From: Chloranthus sessilifolius
Taxonomy: Eukaryota; Streptophyta; Magnoliopsida; Chloranthales; Chloranthaceae
Direction of reading: 5' to 3'
DNA: 64,000 bases
Assembly: GCA_021018995.1 (NCBI GenBank)
Contig: CM037588.1
Coordinates: forward strand, 146,029,725 to 146,093,724
Below, piece by piece: positions 21,558 to 31,129 of the stretch. Numbering within the stretch: the first letter of the stretch is position 1; each line of letters begins with the position of its first letter. The notes under the pieces are model-generated. The model was not told where the DNA came from, did not search any database, and saw only the letters and a list, made by a program, of their open reading frames with translations. The translations under genes were made by a program, and so were the position numbers.

Positions 21558-21562
21558 TTAAC

Positions 21563-22406
21563 TCTCGATGAATAAAACTGATTAATACATAACAGGGCTT
21601 GGATATGTGCCTTTGATTTTTATTATTAGCAGTTTGGCTCCATGATTTTAATTAGAGATAATAGCTCCGGCACTAACGTTTAAATAATTAAATAGTGTTT
21701 GAATGACCTTACACCATTATGAAGCATTTATATTGAGCTCATATTTTGTGGCGAGACTTGTACATCCCCTGCGGCGCATGGGTCATTAATGCACGTAGAG
21801 CACATATTTATTAGTGATAAAGGGCACACTTTTAAGAAAAAAATCGATTCATTTTATGCATTTTAAAAATATTTATGGAACACCATACGAGATTTTTGTT
21901 TTGGTAAATATATTTGGAAAGTATTTAACAAACCAATGATTTGTTACATGTTTTGGTAATTTTTTCCAAAAAATCTCTACCAAAATAGGGTTTCCATCCT
22001 TATTTGGTAGATCTTTTAAAAATCAATTTCACCGAAAGTTTCGCCTGACTCTTATTTCGGCAAATTTTGGAGAGATGTCTAAAAATTTTGTCAAAATTTG
22101 TCACAATAATTACCAAGTTGGCCTAAAGCCTGCTATTTTCGGCTTAGACTTACCCAAAAAGCCTGCTATTTTCCGACCAAGTCCAAGACAATCCAGTCTA
22201 TTGAGAGCCTTAATTCAAGCTGTCAAAGTGATAGCTCATATAGTGAACTCCTAGTCCAAAAATTATATTTATTGGATAAATTGAACTATCAAGTCTATGC
22301 ACTCTAATATAAACATGGTCAATATTAAAGTGTATACCAACCAGATTTACACCAGTTTCCTATGAAAAATAAATTTAAAAGAAAAAAAAAAAGAAATAGA
22401 AACAAG
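21563..22406. other. Intergenic segment between E2 and the Mutator-like element
   Basis: AT-rich sequence with no supportable gene. It includes an 18-bp word (TGCACTCTAATATAAACA) at 22298-22315 that recurs at 23625 on the other side of the TIR element. Confidence 0.5.
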
Positions 22407-23612
22407 GTGAAATTAGAAAAACAACCTTAGAAAAAAAATGTTTTAGCTTATTATACAGAACTTAAACGTTTTAGAAAAAAAGGCTTTGACGATTTTTTGA
22501 AGTTCAGAGACCTTTAAGATCTCAAATACTCAATTTGTGAGTTTACAAATTTGTCCTTGGTTGTCTTCTCCACTCAACCACTGACGGCTACAGCGAGTTC
22601 ACTCCCAACGAAACTAATTCCGGCAGCCTATAGTGCGCCGCTCGTGGATGCCATCGCAACTTCCACCGTCAGGTCTTCATTGGCCGCAGTGAAAACGCCA
22701 AAGCGCTCAATTTCTAGTTTAGCAGAAACTCCGAGGAGCCTCACAAACCGGACCATTCCGAGAAGAAGCGGGTTCGCAACTGCGGTGAAACTCGCCGCAG
22801 GCCGCCGGAGATGAATTCGTCTGGGGTGAACTCACCGCAGGCCGCCAGAGCTAGTTTCGTTGGGGCTGAACTCGCCGCAGCTGTCGGTGCTCCTGAAATT
22901 TCTTGAAGTGTCGAAGCAGCTCTAAATTCTGGCGCAGTTAACGGTGTCAAGGTAAGGAAGGAGGAAGAACGAGTGAAGGAGAGAAAGAAGATCCGCATAA
23001 CCGTTGATTTCCCACCATCGGAGCATCGAAAACTAAACCCAAATCGGTCGATCAGAAATTTCCGCGCCAAAAGAACTCTAAGTGGATGGCCGGTGTGGCT
23101 CTCCGCTACCATAGGAGATGCTCTCGACGGCTGGACTCCTCGTTGCACTGACACCTTCGAGAAGCTCGCAAACTCCTCGCATAACGTTGCCATTGATTTC
23201 TCATTGCTGGAGCATCGAAAACTGAATCCAAATCGATCGATCAGAAATTTTCGTGTCGAAAGAGCTCTAAGTGGATGGCCGGCGTGGCTCTCCGCCATCG
23301 CAGGCGATGCTCTCAACAGCAGGACTCCTACCAGCGCCGACACCTTCGAGAAAGTCGTGAAGGTAGTCGGGAAGTCGGAATCCTAATCTTTACCGGCGGC
23401 TGATTTTTTCGGGGGCGGTTTGAGTGGAGAAGACAACTAGGGGCAAATTTGTAAACTCACAAATCCACTTAAACTCACATGGGTTTAGGATTTGAGATCT
23501 CACGGATCTCTGAACTTCAAAAAATTGTGAAAACCTTTTTTCTTAAAACGTTTAAATTTTGGATAATAGGCTAAAACGTTTATTTTTTAAGATTGCTTCT
23601 CTAAAGTGCCCT
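22407..23612. mobile_element. Mutator-like TIR element with GC-rich duplicated cargo
   Basis: Long imperfect terminal inverted repeats (about 22407-22580 and 23415-23612) pair over segments such as TTTTTTGAAGTTCAGAGA, ACAAATTTG and GTTGTCTTCTCCACTCAA. The interior is much richer in G+C than the flanks and open in several frames (22551-22814 +, 22741-23343 -, 22973-23386 +), but these are overlapping readings of repeats. A unit of about 190 bp containing AAGTGGATGGCCGG occurs twice (about 22990-23177 and 23178-23365). A shorter unit containing GAACTCGCCGCAGGCCG occurs three times near 22785-22880. No transposase is present. The form fits a non-autonomous MULE carrying acquired sequence. No 9-bp target duplication was confirmed. 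Confidence 0.7.
22990..23365. repeat. Two tandem copies of a unit of about 190 bp inside the Mutator-like element
   Basis: Both copies contain AATCG(G/A)TCGATCAGAAATTT, then CTAAGTGGATGGCCGG, then GGAGATGCTCTC or GGCGATGCTCTC, and end at GACACCTTCGAGAA. The longest - strand frame repeats a segment with RKFLIDRFGFSFRCS twice for the same reason. Confidence 0.85.
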
Positions 23613-24276
23613 AAAAAGAATTTCTGCACTCTAATATAAACAAATTTGTATCGCTCCTCCAAGGACTGATACCCGATATCAATACCGAGTTTGTTACCTC
23701 GGCGAGAACCCCTCGGTGGGTAAATGGTGCTTTTAATATTGGGAGCGCCTTGTTAATAACCACATTAATATTTATGGGTAATGATAAGGTCTTTTCAAAG
23801 GACCAAAAAACTGTTTCCTTCCACTTTGGAAATCATTGGATATTCGTATAAAAAAAAAAGAAAACAGAAACCATTGGATATTGGGATGATAAGATGGAAA
23901 CCAACTTAAAAACTTGGGTCTATTCTTTTTTTATCAGAAAAGTTTTAATTTCGTTACGTAACAAATTTTGGGTATATTCTTAGCCTTCTTAATCTCTTTT
24001 TGTTTTTACTTTTTCACGAAAGTGTTATTTTTATTTTATTAATTTTTTTTTAGACGGTCATTCAGTCGAGACAGCCTCGAGAACTAAGGAACAAACACGC
24101 ATACATATATAATAATTGTGGAGCAGCGTGAACACAACCTATACCTTATAAACACTAAGGTGAGAAACAGCATAGAGGACGAGTATCGAACCCACGACCT
24201 AGTCCCCACGACCTCGTCCCTCACAATGGCAGGCGGTACCAAATGGGCCGATGCCTCTTTTGGTGAAAGTGTTTAT
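23613..24276. other. Intergenic segment upstream of the receptor kinase
   Basis: AT-rich. It holds the second copy of TGCACTCTAATATAAACA at 23625 and, at about 24055-24250, a degenerate dispersed repeat with a box-B-like GGTTCGATACT on the - strand. No gene. Confidence 0.5.
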
Positions 24277-24284
24277 TATATAAA
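24277..24284 (+). promoter_or_regulatory. TATA box candidate for the receptor kinase
   Basis: TATATAAA about 275 bp before the start codon, the best TATA word in the proximal region. It would imply a 5' UTR of roughly 245 nt containing the CTT tract. No transcript data are available. Confidence 0.35.
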
Positions 24285-24492
24285 CCCGATTCCTTACATT
24301 CATATGTTATACAATAGAGAATCTAAAATTTTGAAAGGTTATTTTAGTCAATCGGAAATTTTGAATTATAGTCGAGGTTTTAATGAACATCAGCTATGAA
24401 CAAAAAGCAGCAAAGTGTGTCGTCAGCTACTCAACTACAAAACAGTTTGCATTTAAAGAACCATAAGGATAAGTATACATTCCAATCAACTC

Positions 24493-24525
24493 ATCTTCTT
24501 CTTCTTCTTCTTCTTCTTCTTCTTC
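24493..24525 (+). repeat. (CTT)n tract in the 5' UTR of the receptor kinase
   Basis: About eleven CTT units just upstream of the ATG. Pyrimidine-rich tracts here are common in plant 5' UTRs and core promoters, and the tract is a microsatellite that can vary in length. Confidence 0.8.
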
Positions 24526-24558
24526 CATTACCTGGTTGCAGTAAAAGTTTCTTCAGAA

Positions 24559-26976
24559 ATGGGTATTGGAAGCAGGCAATGGTTGTTGATTTTTGAATTG
24601 GTTCTCTTCTTTTTCAATACCCATCTCTCTATTGCAGCTGATACCGTATCTGCAGCTCAATCTCTCTCTGGAAACCAGACTATAATTTCTCAAGGTGGCG
24701 ACTACGAATTGGGTTTCTTCACACCAGGTAATTCCCATAACTACTACCTAGGAATCTGGTTCAAAAAAGTTCCAAAACAAACAATAGTTTGGATTGCAAA
24801 TAGAGATAACCCCCTCCCTGAGACTGCATCACAACTAAAAATGTCAGATGATGGCAATCTACTCCTCTTAAACCCATCTAAAAACCCAATTTGGTCAACA
24901 AATTCAACAATCACCTCAAATTCAACAGTTGCAGTTCTTCTTGATTCTGGTAATCTTGTTTTGAGAAGCGGATCGAACAGCTCTGCTGTTTTTTGGCAGA
25001 GCTTTGATCACCCGACTGATACGTGGTTGCCTGGAGGGAAGCTCGGATTGAATAAAATCACAGGAGAAGTCCAGGCACTTACTTCATGGAAAAATTCGGA
25101 AGATCCTTCCCCCGGAATTTTCAATCTCGAGATAGATCAAAACGGAAGCAGCGAATACTTTTTATATTGGAATAGATCTCAGAGGTACTGGGGTAGTGGG
25201 ATATGGACTGGACAGATTTACAACTCAGTTCCAGAAATGACTGCAGATATCTTTGGTTACAGCTATATTTCAAATGAAAAGGAGAATTATTTCACTTATT
25301 TCATCCAAGGTAGTGCTCCTATTTCAAGATTCGTGATGGATTTCACAGGGCAAATGAAGTCGATGCAATGGATTGAGAGTGCACAAGACTGGGTAACGGT
25401 TTTGTCACTTCCGAGCGCTCGATGTGAGAATTATTCTCTCTGCGGGCCTTTTGGTTCCTGCTATCAGGACAGCTCGCTTGTCTGTCAATGTTTACAAGGT
25501 TTTGAGCCGAGGTTTTTGAGAGATTGGAATTTAAGCGATTGGTCTGGGGGTTGTGTGCGGAAAACCTGGTTGCAATGCGAGAAGAACAGCTCAGTTAATG
25601 GAGAGAAAGACGGGTTTTTGATGATGCCTAACATTAGGTATCCGAAAAATCCGCAACCTTTGGCAGTTGGGAATGCTAAAGAATGTGAATTTTCTTGCTC
25701 GAATAACTGTTCTTGTACTGCTTATGCTTATGGTAGTGGCTGTACGATATGGAATGGAGATCTGTTCAATCTGCAAGATCAATCTGGTGGAGAACTTTAT
25801 CTCCGTCTTGCGGCTACCGAGCTGCCAAAATCTAAGAGTAAGGAGGGAAAGGTTATTGCAGTTGTCTTTGTTGCAATTGCCGGTGTTGTAGCAGTCTTGG
25901 GAATTTGTGGGCTGTTGATTTGGAGTTACCGGACGAGACAGACAATGAGAACGTTAAAAACATTTCAGGGTTCTTTAGTACCATTTTCTTTTAGAGAATT
26001 ACAGATTGCGACCAAGAACTTTTCCGATAAATTGGGGAGTGGAGGATTCGGTTCTGTTTTTAAAGGGACACTGCCTGATTTAACTGAACTGGCTGTGAAG
26101 AAGCTCGAAGGTCTTATACAAGGGGAGAAGCAATTTCGAGCAGAAGTTAGCACGATTGGGACGATTCAACATGTTAATCTGGTTTCCCTTCGTGGGTTCT
26201 GCTCTGAAGGTGATAAAAGATTGCTGGTGTACAATTACATGCCAAATGGTTCTCTAGATTCTCATTTGTTTCGAAAGAATTCCGTGAAATTGAACTGGAA
26301 AACACGATACCAGATTGCACTTGGGACTGCTAGAGGATTAGCTTATCTGCACGAAAAAACCAGGGAATCCATCATTCATTGTGATATCAAACCAGAAAAT
26401 ATACTTTTGGACGCTTCATTCTGTCCCAAGATCTCGGACTTTGGTCTGGCAAAGCTTGTAGGTCGCGAATTCAGCCGGGTTCTGACAACCATGAGAGGAA
26501 CCAGGGGCTATCTTGCCCCGGAATGGATTTCGGGCATAGCTGTCACCACAAAAGCGGACGTCTACAGTTTTGGAATGACGCTTTTTGAACTCGTATCTGG
26601 CAAGAGAAACTACCAACAACATGAGGACGGGAATTCAGAGTATTTTCCACTTTTGGCTGCGAGAAAAATTGGCGAAGGTAATGTTCTTAGCTTATTAGAT
26701 TACAGATTGGAGGGTAATGCAAACTTGGAAGAACTTACAAGAGCTTGTAAAGTTGCTTGTTGGTGCATTCAAGATGATGAGAACGATAGGCCATCAATGG
26801 GTCGGGTTGTGCAATTTTTGGAGGCAATTGTAGAGGTCTCCGTACCTCCCATTCCAAGGTGCCTCCAGTTTCTTGTTGATGATCCGGAGACTATAGTATT
26901 CTACTCGGAGTCATCCTCCAATCGAAGTTCCCTAGTTCAGAGTAACATCCCAACTAGTTATGAAAATGGGAGATAA
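24559..26976 (+). CDS. G-type lectin S-receptor-like serine/threonine-protein kinase
   Basis: An intact 805-residue intronless ORF, the normal size for the family and close to Arabidopsis At2g19130-type kinases. Residues 1-26 are a signal peptide. About 28-150 is the bulb-type lectin domain, with many N-glycosylation sites. About 205-315 is the S-locus glycoprotein domain and Cys-rich EGF-like segment, and 340-418 the PAN domain. Residues 432-454 form one membrane span. Residues 489-760 are the cytosolic kinase with glycine loop GSGGFG (493-498), Lys514, Glu529, HCDIKPEN (607-614), DFG (627-629) and APE (653-655). All catalytic residues are present. Cys608 replaces the Arg of HRD, so it is a non-RD kinase, a class often linked to immune receptors. 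It should sit in the plasma membrane and relay an extracellular, possibly carbohydrate, signal. The ligand is unknown. The start is the first ATG before the signal peptide. It is the only clearly functional gene here. Confidence 0.96.
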   Translation: MGIGSRQWLLIFELVLFFFNTHLSIAADTVSAAQSLSGNQTIISQGGDYELGFFTPGNSHNYYLGIWFKKVPKQTIVWIANRDNPLPETASQLKMSDDGNLLLLNPSKNPIWSTNSTITSNSTVAVLLDSGNLVLRSGSNSSAVFWQSFDHPTDTWLPGGKLGLNKITGEVQALTSWKNSEDPSPGIFNLEIDQNGSSEYFLYWNRSQRYWGSGIWTGQIYNSVPEMTADIFGYSYISNEKENYFTYFIQGSAPISRFVMDFTGQMKSMQWIESAQDWVTVLSLPSARCENYSLCGPFGSCYQDSSLVCQCLQGFEPRFLRDWNLSDWSGGCVRKTWLQCEKNSSVNGEKDGFLMMPNIRYPKNPQPLAVGNAKECEFSCSNNCSCTAYAYGSGCTIWNGDLFNLQDQSGGELYLRLAATELPKSKSKEGKVIAVVFVAIAGVVAVLGICGLLIWSYRTRQTMRTLKTFQGSLVPFSFRELQIATKNFSDKLGSGGFGSVFKGTLPDLTELAVKKLEGLIQGEKQFRAEVSTIGTIQHVNLVSLRGFCSEGDKRLLVYNYMPNGSLDSHLFRKNSVKLNWKTRYQIALGTARGLAYLHEKTRESIIHCDIKPENILLDASFCPKISDFGLAKLVGREFSRVLTTMRGTRGYLAPEWISGIAVTTKADVYSFGMTLFELVSGKRNYQQHEDGNSEYFPLLAARKIGEGNVLSLLDYRLEGNANLEELTRACKVACWCIQDDENDRPSMGRVVQFLEAIVEVSVPPIPRCLQFLVDDPETIVFYSESSSNRSSLVQSNIPTSYENGR

Positions 26977-27567
26977 TCATCCACAGGTTTTCTGATGAAG
27001 ATCAGTTGACAGTTTCCTACTGTATAAATAAACTAAATTCTGCATCTCTGCATCAGAACTTCAGAATTCCGTAGTTTTAGTTACAAGTAGCCATGCTTTG
27101 TTTAGTTTGTCTGCAAGGAAAATGTTGGAAAAAAATGCATGTTCATGTATCTTATATGGTAGTTTGAATTTACAACTTTCTTAGGTATGTTAATGATGGC
27201 AAAGATTTGAGCAATTATAATAGACATATTATCTATATCTTTTCTTGTTTATATTTCTCAGCCATCACATTCTTTATTAGTGAATATTTAGTCATGTTGA
27301 TATAGTTCTTTTGAAATGTGTGTAACCAGTAGTCTTGTTATTTATATAATGGAACATATATTCTCTCAAATTTTTGAATTTTAATTGAATGGGAACTAGA
27401 CCAGGATTTCACCTTCTAGAGTTTTGGGCATAATTGTTTTATGAAACCATCTGATTCTTGGAGTTAGGTTGAATCTTCATTTGGGACTAATTTGAGTCCT
27501 TTTATCAGCAATTGTTTGTTTGTTTTTATTTTATTTTATTTTTTGTCTGTATTTGTGAGCAAGAAGG
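26977..27567 (+). other. 3' UTR and flank of the receptor kinase
   Basis: Contains an AATAAA at 27027-27032, 51 bp after the stop, as a likely polyadenylation signal. The rest is AT-rich without a gene. E4 inserted about 590 bp downstream of the stop, so it should not disrupt the coding region. Confidence 0.6.
27027..27032 (+). terminator. Polyadenylation signal AATAAA
   Basis: A canonical hexamer shortly after the stop codon of the receptor kinase. Plant signals are loose, so other sites may also be used. Confidence 0.5.
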
Positions 27568-27572
27568 CCAAT
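27568..27572. repeat. E4 target-site duplication, left copy
   Basis: CCAAT directly before the left LTR, matched by CCAAT at 39410-39414 directly after the right LTR. This establishes E4 as a single insertion of 11.8 kb. Confidence 0.9.
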
Positions 27573-28636
27573 TGTGGCAACCCGGATTTTCGCATCCGAA
27601 AATTCGTGCCATCAGTATCATACTCTGGATGATTCCTAGAACAAACCAAGGAGTGTCTGCTCGCCTAGCGAAAATCAGAGCAGACACTATCATAAGAGGC
27701 AGTTCAAGTCGTCATATAAGGCTCTAAAAAGAAATAAATAAGATAAAAATAGTATATATGTGTGTAATAAAAGAATATAAATCCTCAAAGAGGAACAAAA
27801 AAAAATCATTAGTGATGGACGCCTATCACTCAAAATCATTGATTCCCAATGAAGGTTCCTATAAGATGCATACAACAAAAAATAAAAATAAAAGTAACTA
27901 CAGAGTTTGATACAAACAGGGTGGCCACCAGGCACACACATAATCCAAAGTATGCCAAAATACAGATCCCAAGCAAAAACACCAAACACCCAAACTACGA
28001 ATGGTTCTCATCAGTAAGGGTATCAGTATCCCCCTCCTCCTCAGCCTCTGCCTCAAGCAGGTAGTCAGGATCACTCTCTGTACTAGGAGCACTATCCTCT
28101 GAACCTATGACATAGAGTCAGAGGTGAGCTAACCATCTACTGTCAGTAAAAGAATTTCAGTTAAAGTTGCATCTTAATTGTAAAACATGGTTGAGTTGCA
28201 GAAGATATTTTAAACAAATAAGCAGTTGCAAAATATTGACATAATTGGACAGATGCAGATAGATGATCAGATATACAGAATAATCAAAATGTAAAATTTA
28301 TCAGAACAGACAGAATCTCAGAGTTTGCAGGATGCTATGCATAGAGTATTTAATGACCTAAAATAATATACTTAAGTAACTCCTATGAGTATAGCACATG
28401 GTAGCCAGATTTGGGCCGATGGGTAATCCTGACCATTGTCGTTCGCATGAATAATTTTCAAAAATTGTAACAATGCCTCATCTAAGGAGTGCAATTGTAC
28501 CGAGGATTTCCAAAGCAAATGCACAATTGTTCTAGGCACGGATATACCACCGAGTCGGTGGGATTCATCAAATTATTAAACTTGAAATCACATGCATACA
28601 TATCATACATAACAGGTATTAGGTGACAGATCTCAG

Positions 28637-29345
28637 ATAACAAGAATCAAATGTGATGAAGTTTTCACACATATGCTAGACATGAATGGAATGTAAAAAT
28701 CAAACTATGCAGCAGGATACAGAAGATTTGGAACCATGAGATCAAGAATAAATATAATTTCAGTTGAATTTCCTTACTGTAATAGATCTTTCTAAGCAAA
28801 TTCAAAGCCGTTTCAAAGCAATCCAAAAGTTCTTATCCATGGCCTCCAACTCTTAGTCTACATCACACATATGATGATGTATTAAAAATTGATCCTAATT
28901 ATTAATAATATTGATGTATCTAAGTGTTTTCTCAAAAGTGAGGCGGAAATGGGTAATTTCATGTTGACTCAACTTTCCGTCAAATTTTATTAATAAGATA
29001 ACAAGAATCAGATGTGATGAAGTTTTCACACATATGCTAGACATGAATGGAACGTAAAAATCAAACTATGCAGCAGGATACAGAAGATTTGGAACCATGA
29101 GATCAAGAATAAATATAATTTCAGTTGAATTTCCTTACTGTAATAGATCTTTCTAAGCAAATTCAAAGCCGTTCCAAAGCAATCCAAAAGTTCTTATCCA
29201 TGGCCTCCAACTCTTAGTCTACATCACACATATGATGATGTATTAAAAATTGATCCTAATTATTAATAATATTGATGTATCTAAGTGTTTTCTCAAAAGT
29301 GAGGCGGAAATGGGTAATTTCATGTTGACTCAACTTTCCGTCAAA
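28637..29345. repeat. Tandem duplication of about 355 bp inside the E4 3' LTR
   Basis: Two consecutive near-identical units, each running from AGATAACAAGAATCA to CTTTCCGTCAAATTTTA. The 5' LTR has one copy only. The event therefore postdates insertion, or happened in the 3' LTR alone. Confidence 0.9.
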
Positions 29346-29693
29346 TTTTAACCCTCAAAACATTTGATTCAAGATTTAATTAATTCATAAAAAAGTTAGA
29401 GCTCGTTGCACTCTTTCTAACACATTAAGAATCGCGTCAATCAGAGTTCAGAACAAAGAGTTATGGCCAAAATACCGAAGCTATATCGATACTTCAGTCA
29501 AAACATGCTAATTTAGAACTTGGCCTAACTTTCAACTTAATTTTGATCATCAAAACAATTTATTCATTAGTTAGTTAATTCATAAGAGTTGAAAATTTAG
29601 TTGTCCTCTTTCCAATACCATAAGAATTGTATTAATCGGAGTTCTGAGTAAAATGTTATGGCCAAAATACTGAAGTAGTATCGGCACAATAAC

Positions 29694-30000
29694 TTGATCG
29701 ATCAAACCATCATATTGATCGATCAATTCCACATTGATTGATCATTTTCACCCTTGATTGATCAACCTTCAAATTTGATCGATCAACTCCCAAATTTGAT
29801 CGATCAATGCTGTCGGGAATGAATTTCCAGCAAACAAACTTTCTATTTTTATAAATACATATATAATTTGATCGATCAACCACCTAATTTGATCGATCAA
29901 TACCAAATTTGATCGATCAAATTAGGTTGATCGATCAACCACCTAATTTGATCGATCAATACCCAATTTGATCAATCAATCACCTAATTTGATCGATCAA
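29694..30000. repeat. TTGATCGATCAA array in E4 3' LTR
   Basis: Thirteen copies of the 12-bp palindrome or one-base variants start at 29694, 29715, 29734, 29754, 29775, 29796, 29868, 29889, 29909, 29927, 29948, 29968 and 29989. Spacings are 18-21 bp with one gap of 72. The gap contains the TATA candidate, so sites lie on both sides of the presumed core promoter. The array is conserved in the 5' LTR at about 38295-38600. Confidence 0.9.
29846..29853 (-). promoter_or_regulatory. TATA box candidate in E4 3' LTR
   Basis: TATAAAAA on the - strand, conserved at 38447-38454 in the 5' LTR, in the single gap of the TTGATCGATCAA array. Confidence 0.45.
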
Positions 30001-30817
30001 AACCTTCATAATTGCACAGTCATAAGGCTTTGTCATTTTAATCTATTTTCTTCCAAATCTTCTACGATCTTCATCGAATCACACACACATACACTCTAAA
30101 CTAAAATAAGGATTTATTCTACAATCTAAACCATTAAAATCAAAGAAAAATTAACCTTTCTTCGATCGATTTCGCGACTTTAAGAATCGTTGTTCAAAAG
30201 GGTTTCGAAACGAAACGTTCGGATTTCTACGGCGATTTCTCAACGATTGATCACCACGTATTCAAGATGAATCATCTACGATCATGGATTGATTCCAACC
30301 CCTTCGAATCGTAGAAGATGACCGCGAGATGATCAGTGTCACAAGCTTTGTGAAAGGTACGGAGTGTGCGGAGCTTGTAGGTGATTGTACGGTCGAAACC
30401 TAACAAGGGTCCAAAGGTAATGGTTTTCCAAATGGCATCCAATTCTCTTCAACTCTCTAGCCCTCACTTTCTCTCTCTACAAATCTCCTTTACAAGCTTT
30501 CATAGCTTAACCATTAAGCTACCCCTCTCCTTATAGTCAAACAAACAAGGTAAAAATATCTTCGATATTTTTTACACCCAAAATTCTATCCACAATCAAG
30601 GTTGGGTTTCGGTGCTGAGCGGCACACAATGAGTCGGTGTACGGCTCAACCACTAAAGGCCCAAACAATATTTAAACCTTAATCCGTTCCATACAATGCT
30701 ACCGAAAAATTATTTAATGATTTATTAATAAATATAAATCTATGGTGGCATTGGTTTTCGTGCCGACCACAGACACGAGATCAGTCGAGTTCGAGTCTAA
30801 TTTTATAGGTCATTACA

Positions 30818-31129
30818 TTCTTCCCACCTTATAAAATTTTCATCCTCAAAAATCGGTGTGTCATTTTCAAAAAGGTATGAGTATAATTCAATATGCTCAA
30901 AAATTAGGGTCATTACAGTATCCCCCCCTTAGGAATTTTCGCCCTCATAAATGTCTAACCGACACTAACTGTTTAATCCTTAACGAAGGTGCACATACAT
31001 AAAACCAATATACGACTAATGTCGATCAGTTTATAGAAACAGGATCAGAAGACCGAGCAGGGATACAGATGGACAGAGCAAGCAGAAAGCATTCAGAAAT
31101 CCTCAGATATTAGATAAAATATGCAGGTA
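30818..31129 (-). other. E4 3' non-coding region with polypurine tract
   Basis: TTCTTCCCACCTT at 30818-30830 is the complement of the polypurine tract next to the LTR. The remainder shows no coding sequence. Confidence 0.6.

Larger units (their letters stand above)
27573..30817 (-). repeat. E4 3' LTR
   Basis: Matches 36526-39409 but is longer by one tandem duplication of about 355 bp (28637-29345). It carries two copies of a motif around GTTATGGCCAAAATAC (29460 and 29655), a TTGATCGATCAA array (29694-30000) and a TATAAAAA candidate on the - strand at 29846-29853 inside that array. Confidence 0.88.

Noticed and set aside
22741..23343. 200-codon - strand ORF as a host gene
   Set aside because: It lies wholly between the TIRs of a Mutator-like element and is built of internal repeats; several other frames are equally open.
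24055..24250. tRNA-derived SINE upstream of the receptor kinase
   Set aside because: A box-B-like word exists on the - strand, but I could not find a convincing box A, ends or target duplication.
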